In this document: piece by piece, positions 59,483 through 64,000 of the stretch
How positions within the stretch are numbered: position 1 is the first letter of the stretch
Layout of the letters: each line of letters begins with the position of its first letter
From: Astrothelium macrocarpum
Lineage: Eukaryota; Ascomycota; Dothideomycetes; Trypetheliales; Trypetheliaceae
Length of the DNA: 64,000 nt
Direction of reading: 5' to 3'
Assembly: GCA_021030915.1 (NCBI GenBank)
Contig: JAGEMR010000127.1
Coordinates: 20,183-84,182, forward strand
Translations under genes and position numbers: made by a program
Notes under the pieces: generated by a model
Database searches by the model: none
What the model was told of the DNA's origin: nothing
What the model saw: only the letters and a program-made list of their open reading frames with translations

Positions 59483-60148
59483 ATGGCGACTGAGTCCGAA
59501 AATGCAACCAACCCGTTAAACCTGCTGAACGTCCCTTACGACATTCGCTATCTCATCTACGAGCACCTCTTCCCACCGAGCCCACAACTCTACATTCATG
59601 CCCAACCTTCGGGCTACGCACTCATCACAACAGAATGCCCAGTGCCGATCAACCTTTTCCGCGTCAATCGAACCCTTGGTCGTGAAGCGTGCGAGCATTT
59701 CTACAATCGCTATTTGTTCAACGTCATTGGCACAAAGCATGATTGCTTGATAGGGTACGAACCTTTCCTGAACACGCTCCAAAAGAACGCTCTGAATGGA
59801 GTCCGAGTTGATGCATTTGGGAATGGATGGCCAAGTCAGACAATGTGCATCTCGCTACAAGCCGGTGAAAGCAAACTGTCTGTCTTGCGGAGTAGACGAC
59901 GCGGTATACCAATGGACAAGGAAGAGTTGCAGAATGAGATGGCAGAGATTGAGAGGGAGAAAAAGGCCGAGAAAGCGTTTCTTTCACCTCTTAATTGGAT
60001 TAAACACTTCACCCATTTGATCTATTCCTTATTCAAGCGGCATTGCCACGTACTGCCCTTATCAGACGATGTCGCAATTCTCGGTCTCGCAATAGTCTGT
60101 TCTGTTCTGGTCATCTTCTTCGCGCTCGGCTTAAAATTATTGCTCTGA
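59483..60148 (+). CDS. Hypothetical 2EXR/F-box-like protein with C-terminal membrane anchor
   Basis: Single exon, 221 residues, from ATG 59483. The N-terminal segment LLNVPYDIRYLIYEHLFP followed by INLFRVNRTLGREACEHFYNRYLF matches the 'LPxEIRxxIYxxLF ... LLRVNRxxxxEAxxxFY' layout of fungal 2EXR/F-box-like proteins. A charged coiled coil (DKEELQNEMAEIEREKKAEK, ~150-170) and a C-terminal helix AILGLAIVCSVLVIFFALGL (~195-215) suggest tail anchoring. Function unknown. This class is expanded in filamentous ascomycetes. Confidence 0.7.
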   Translation: MATESENATNPLNLLNVPYDIRYLIYEHLFPPSPQLYIHAQPSGYALITTECPVPINLFRVNRTLGREACEHFYNRYLFNVIGTKHDCLIGYEPFLNTLQKNALNGVRVDAFGNGWPSQTMCISLQAGESKLSVLRSRRRGIPMDKEELQNEMAEIEREKKAEKAFLSPLNWIKHFTHLIYSLFKRHCHVLPLSDDVAILGLAIVCSVLVIFFALGLKLLL

Positions 60149-60405
60149 CTGTCACATCATCACGGCAGTCATGGAGTCCAACTGATGCGTCCAAAGTACG
60201 TACAAATCTTTGAACCTTCAATTCTTGTTCTAGCAGCAGTCTGCCAAATCCCATGTTGCTAACTCCTAGATGCTCACTAAGTGTGTGGGCTAATGGGAGT
60301 AGCTCTAAATACTTCTATCTAATGACGAGTACCTCGGTTTATGTATAGTTATCCCTTACTTGGTTCTATCAGCTACATGCAGGATAGAAAATGACAAATT
60401 CATAT

Positions 60406-62278
60406 TCATTGTTGTGCTTGACACAGTCGACCATCGGGTCCGGCTTGCCAGTATTCGCTACCAACCGCTTGCAGTGCGTAAAATACATTTTTTGGATCGT
60501 ATTTTTTCTTGATTGAAAGGAGTTTTCCGTAATTTGATCCGTAAAGAACTTGTTGCCAGTTTGGTTGAAAGGGGTCACACTGAGAGAGGGTTTTAGCAAC
60601 TCATTTCAGGTACGCTATTGAGAGGATTCGACGTACTTCATTAAGATAAGCGCCCCCTCCGGGCGTCAGAGCCTCCAATTGCGGTAGATACGTTTCAGTC
60701 ATCTTGACCTGGTTCGCAACCATTTCAGACCAAGGGGCTGTAAAATTCCATGGCCTGCAGTCCAAGTTAATCATGCCATTCAAACGGCGAGAATCTTACT
60801 CACGTTGAGAGCACAGTGTCGATTAGACAATCCCGCCATCCTGGATTTACCGCATTGTAGACGTCTCCAACAACGGCCTTGGACACATTGAGACCAACTC
60901 CAATGAACGCAGCGCCATCTTCAGTAATGTTGCGAAGTGCAGACACCAGTGCAGAATTGTTTTCCTGGACTACAGAACGCGGAATCCATCTCCCACCATA
61001 TTGAGCTACGCCTACGTCAATAAATGGGAACATGGTGTTGAATTGATCGAGATATCCGGCAAATTCATCAATACTGCCATCGTACTGAATACCGGCGCTC
61101 GTCAATGTGGCCAAGTAAGGTTGGAGAAGAGAAGCAAGTTGTGCCTTTCTCAGCCCGGGTGCCGTGACCGCCATAATAGAAAAGGTAGTATTTGTAAACG
61201 TCCATACCGCCGTTGCGCCTGCGTCAGTAATCGACGGCAAAACTTCATGGAAGGCTCCAACCGCGGCATAAAAGTCATCCTGAGTGATATTCTCATTCGT
61301 GTAAGTCAAGTTCGCCCCAGATGTTACTTGGTCAGGATGTGCTTTGGATGTCATTGACAATACCTAATAAGAGCAGTTAATCTTGCGAGTCTTCTAAGCC
61401 CCAAAGCTAAATCTTACCACTCCATATGTTCCCCCTCCACCACCACTTAGAGCCCAGAACAAGTCGGAGTTCTCGTATCGATTGGCGCGACGAAACCTTC
61501 CAGTTCCGTCAACTACTTCAAATTCCAAGGTCTGGTCTGCACCAAGACCGTATTTCGATGCTAAGGCAGAGTGCCCACCGCCTTGGCTATAGCCTCCTGC
61601 CAAACCGACGGTGGGACATTCACCCCCTACGACCACGAGACCACTGGCATTCGCAGCGTCATATGCTTCGAAACCTTGAACTCCAGCTCCAAGTTTGATG
61701 GCTTTCCCTACATAATAAGTGGAATTGTAATCACTGATGCTTATACTCTTAAGATGATGGGTCCAGACGCCAAGAGATCCCGGGCCCGTCGATTTGCCAT
61801 TGTAGTCATGGCCCGTGTTTCTGATTACAAGGCGGATGTTATGCTGCTGGGCAAATCGAATGGCTTTGGACACGTCTTGAGGCTCGCTCACATCCACAGC
61901 GTAGGAGACGTAGGTTCCAATGATACACGGCGCGAGCTCACCATCAAATGGGTCGCAACTTCGATTCGCAAAGAACGGGGCCATGACCGACGACGAAGAA
62001 TCGTAATGCTGTTGGGGTAAGGTCCAATTTTGCTGCAATAGGTTGCATGTGCTCTCGTCATATGTCAAAGTTCCTTCAAATTCGTCATGACACGGTGCTG
62101 CAAGCGGTACAGTGGCCACAAGCTTGCCACCTAGCGAGGTATTGAAGGCGTTCCATGTCGCAGTTGACGGCCAGCACGAATCGCCGGGAAAGCAACGACA
62201 AGTTGAATTAGTTTCGTTAACGAGCGCGTAAGAGAGATGGAGTAACAAGGTCAGGAGAATGCAATTGTAGATATTCAT
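60406..62278 (-). CDS. Secreted FAD-linked oxidase, berberine-bridge-enzyme type
   Basis: Four exons 62278-61418, 61363-60804, 60754-60637, 60579-60406 (570 residues), introns 49-57 nt. Signal peptide NCILLTLLLHLSYALV. The FAD_binding_4 domain contains RNTGHDYNG, where the His is the usual 8-alpha FAD attachment site, and GGECPTVG, where the Cys fits the second (6-S-cysteinyl) link, so bicovalent FAD is likely. GGGGGTYGV joins to VLSMTSKAH. The C-terminal BBE segment includes GAYLNE joined to CDPFQPNWQ, then YGSNYGKLLSIKKKYDP. Many N-glycosylation sequons fit secretion. These enzymes oxidise sugars, alcohols or secondary metabolites; no adjacent biosynthetic genes indicate the substrate. Confidence 0.9.
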
Positions 62279-63642
62279 TGCAAGGAAATGGTCTCTCAGT
62301 GGAACAAGCTACCCAAAGAAATGAGCGGAAATGAGATTGCTACTATGCCTTGAACCTTAAGATCCAGGGCTTGACTTGGAGGGTGAAGTCTCTACTAAGC
62401 CGCACATGAATGCACGTACGATCTTTGTCGTTTCCGGATAGCAAAGTCGATCAATGCAAAGAATAAGGGGATTTTCGAATAAGCCGGATGTTAAGCGGCC
62501 AGGATCACATCTGACCTGCCATTTTGGGTCATCAAATGTAAATTACTTAGGGCTCAGGGTGAGAACGACAAGGCGCGGACAGCTTGAAAAAAAATTCTCA
62601 TAGAGACCTGACTAGCAAGAAAATAATCCAGGTACGACAAACCACTGGTCTCTCTCGTTCTCTATTTCTTTTTCTTAGCGGGAATATTTGATTGCCCGCG
62701 TCTTACGGACCAGCATGATCCTTCTTCGCCTAGCCGAATCTAAGCTCTATACGGGATGGCACTGAATTAGCTCACGGCCAATGACGAATCTTTTCTCTTT
62801 CGTCCTGCACTGGTAAATAAAAATTGCTCGCGACTTAATGCTGACTATTGATTATCAGCCAAAGACGAAGCTGGTATGAGAACCTTTCGAGAACAAGATC
62901 GCCTCCGTGCATTTGTTAGCGACGTACTTAGGGATCTATGCAGAGCATGCTTTCCCTTCGATCTATGCCTGAAAGAGCACAGTGGCGGGATTCAGTAAAC
63001 TTCACTAGTGAGCTCGTCTTCTAAAATCTGGCCGGCGGATAAGCGCTGTTATCTTAGGCGTATGGTGCTAAAGCTCCTATGTGCTGCAGAAATAAAATCG
63101 AAATTTCTCGGCATTTTCGTCAGACGAATGTCTGTTTACCTTTGCCTTTACCACAGCCTGCAATTATTTAATTAAAGCGTGTTCAAACCTGAGGAAACCA
63201 ATTACTTTGTAATACAATTGCAAAAATCGGCCCAAACGTATTAGCCAAGAACATTCATGAATGTTTCAAAACACACTGATTAGTTGGAGACGTGACTCTA
63301 TTTGTCGCGAGACGGTCAGCTTTATTTTAGCAATTCATTCTCTGACAAAATGCTTTCATGGTCACAGTAATCAAGATCTTCAAGGTCGAAATCGTCATTA
63401 TATCTGCGTTCCTGGTGTATTTTGGAGCTGTCTCAGACACCAGTTGGATCATTCTGGTGCTCTTATTTGATGTGGTGTGATAGGAATACCTCTCGGAGCA
63501 GCACACGGACGACACTGTTGTTAGGCTAAGCAGGCCAGCATGGAAGCGATAGGAGAATACGCCGCTGTGTGCACGGCCCATCTGGATGCACACTCCGAAT
63601 TTTTTCAACTCCACACATTCGAATGCGAATTGGACAGCCAAT
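62279..63642. other. Region between the BBE oxidase and the edge transposon
   Basis: About 1.36 kb. No intact gene. The part from roughly 63,250 on may already belong to the transposon or an older repeat (minus-strand frame 63641-63327 has no recognised domain). The first 500 bp should be the oxidase promoter. Confidence 0.4.
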
Positions 63643-64000
63643 ATGGATTCAATTGAAGAAGCGATTGCAATAACAGATACGCAAAAATATTCTAATTATA
63701 TTTATATAATAAAATTATATAAAATCAATCATATAATATTATTACAATATTATAAAAATCTTATTATGAATACGGAATCAATTTAATTAAAATTTTATAC
63801 AAAATTTTTATAATAGTTATCAGAAAATTATATTAATTAAATAGATTAATATATTTATAAATTATGATATTCTATTAATTAATTGAATAATATAAAATTT
63901 TATATTTTAATTAATTAAAAATAAATTAGAAAAAAATTGATTAAATTATTTTATAAAATATTATTCAATCATATTAAAATCAGTTTTTTTAATATTTTTT
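63643..64000 (+). pseudogene. Start of a mutated pogo/Fot1-like transposase, cut by the right edge
   Basis: From ATG 63643 the frame reads MDSIEEAIAITDTQKYSNY and continues with KLYKINH. This fits the layout of fungal pogo/Fot1 transposases, which open MDxIxEAI and have an HTH segment with 'AxxYgvxrtTLxRR'. Within about 20 codons the sequence becomes almost pure A/T, the residues drift to Ile/Tyr/Asn/Leu as expected from C-to-T and G-to-A changes, and the frame ends at 63786. The rest of the element lies beyond the window. No TIR could be assigned on the left side. Confidence 0.55.

Overview
The window is nuclear DNA of a filamentous ascomycete (Pezizomycotina). The reasons are many short GT-AG introns of about 47-110 nt with CTAAC/CTGAC-type branch points, a highly reducing polyketide synthase, Zn2Cys6 regulation, fungal housekeeping genes (ERG5, SRP68, CTK2, MAK32 homologues), and AT-rich islands made of mutated DNA transposons. 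I cannot fix the class or genus from sequence alone. Exon joins were worked out by hand from splice motifs, reading-frame continuity and recalled family conservation; no database search was run.

Left part (1-13.1 kb): a secondary-metabolite locus. A highly reducing PKS on the minus strand has the order KS-MAT-DH-cMeT-ER-KR-ACP followed by a C-terminal choline/carnitine acyltransferase (cAT) domain. It runs off the left edge. A 14-TM-type MFS efflux pump follows on the same strand. The rest of the cluster, if any, lies to the left of the window.

Repeat island (14.1-20 kb): a tRNA-Thr(AGU) gene, then two nested TA-flanked terminal-inverted-repeat elements (14405-17561, containing 14898-16751). 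Their interiors are extremely AT-rich while their ends are intact. Next comes a MYND zinc-finger pseudogene with three in-frame stops that each look like C-to-T or G-to-A transitions, then anonymous decayed sequence and a short 7-bp tandem repeat.

Conserved core (20-32 kb): a hypothetical 2EXR/F-box-like gene, an RBM26/27-type CCCH+RRM protein, the CTDK-I cyclin CTK2, a small membrane protein, and about 2 kb in which I find no supported gene.

Metabolic trio (30.7-36.6 kb): an MFS sugar transporter, a Zn2Cys6 regulator and a PhyH-type Fe(II)/2OG dioxygenase. The regulator and dioxygenase are divergently transcribed. This looks like a small catabolic module with its own regulator.

Housekeeping block (37-51.7 kb): SRP68, a large mitochondrial PPR-like protein (divergent from SRP68), a MAK32-like PfkB protein, a TBC (Gyp8/TBC1D20-like) Rab GAP with a tail anchor, a mitochondrial rhodanese, a GC-rich class-V aminotransferase, and a secreted/type-I membrane protein of unknown function.

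Right part (53.7-64 kb): a pseudokinase-like protein, ERG5 (CYP61), a 2EXR-like membrane protein and a secreted bicovalent-FAD BBE-type oxidase. At the right edge is the start of another mutated transposon, whose first codons look like a pogo/Fot1-type transposase.
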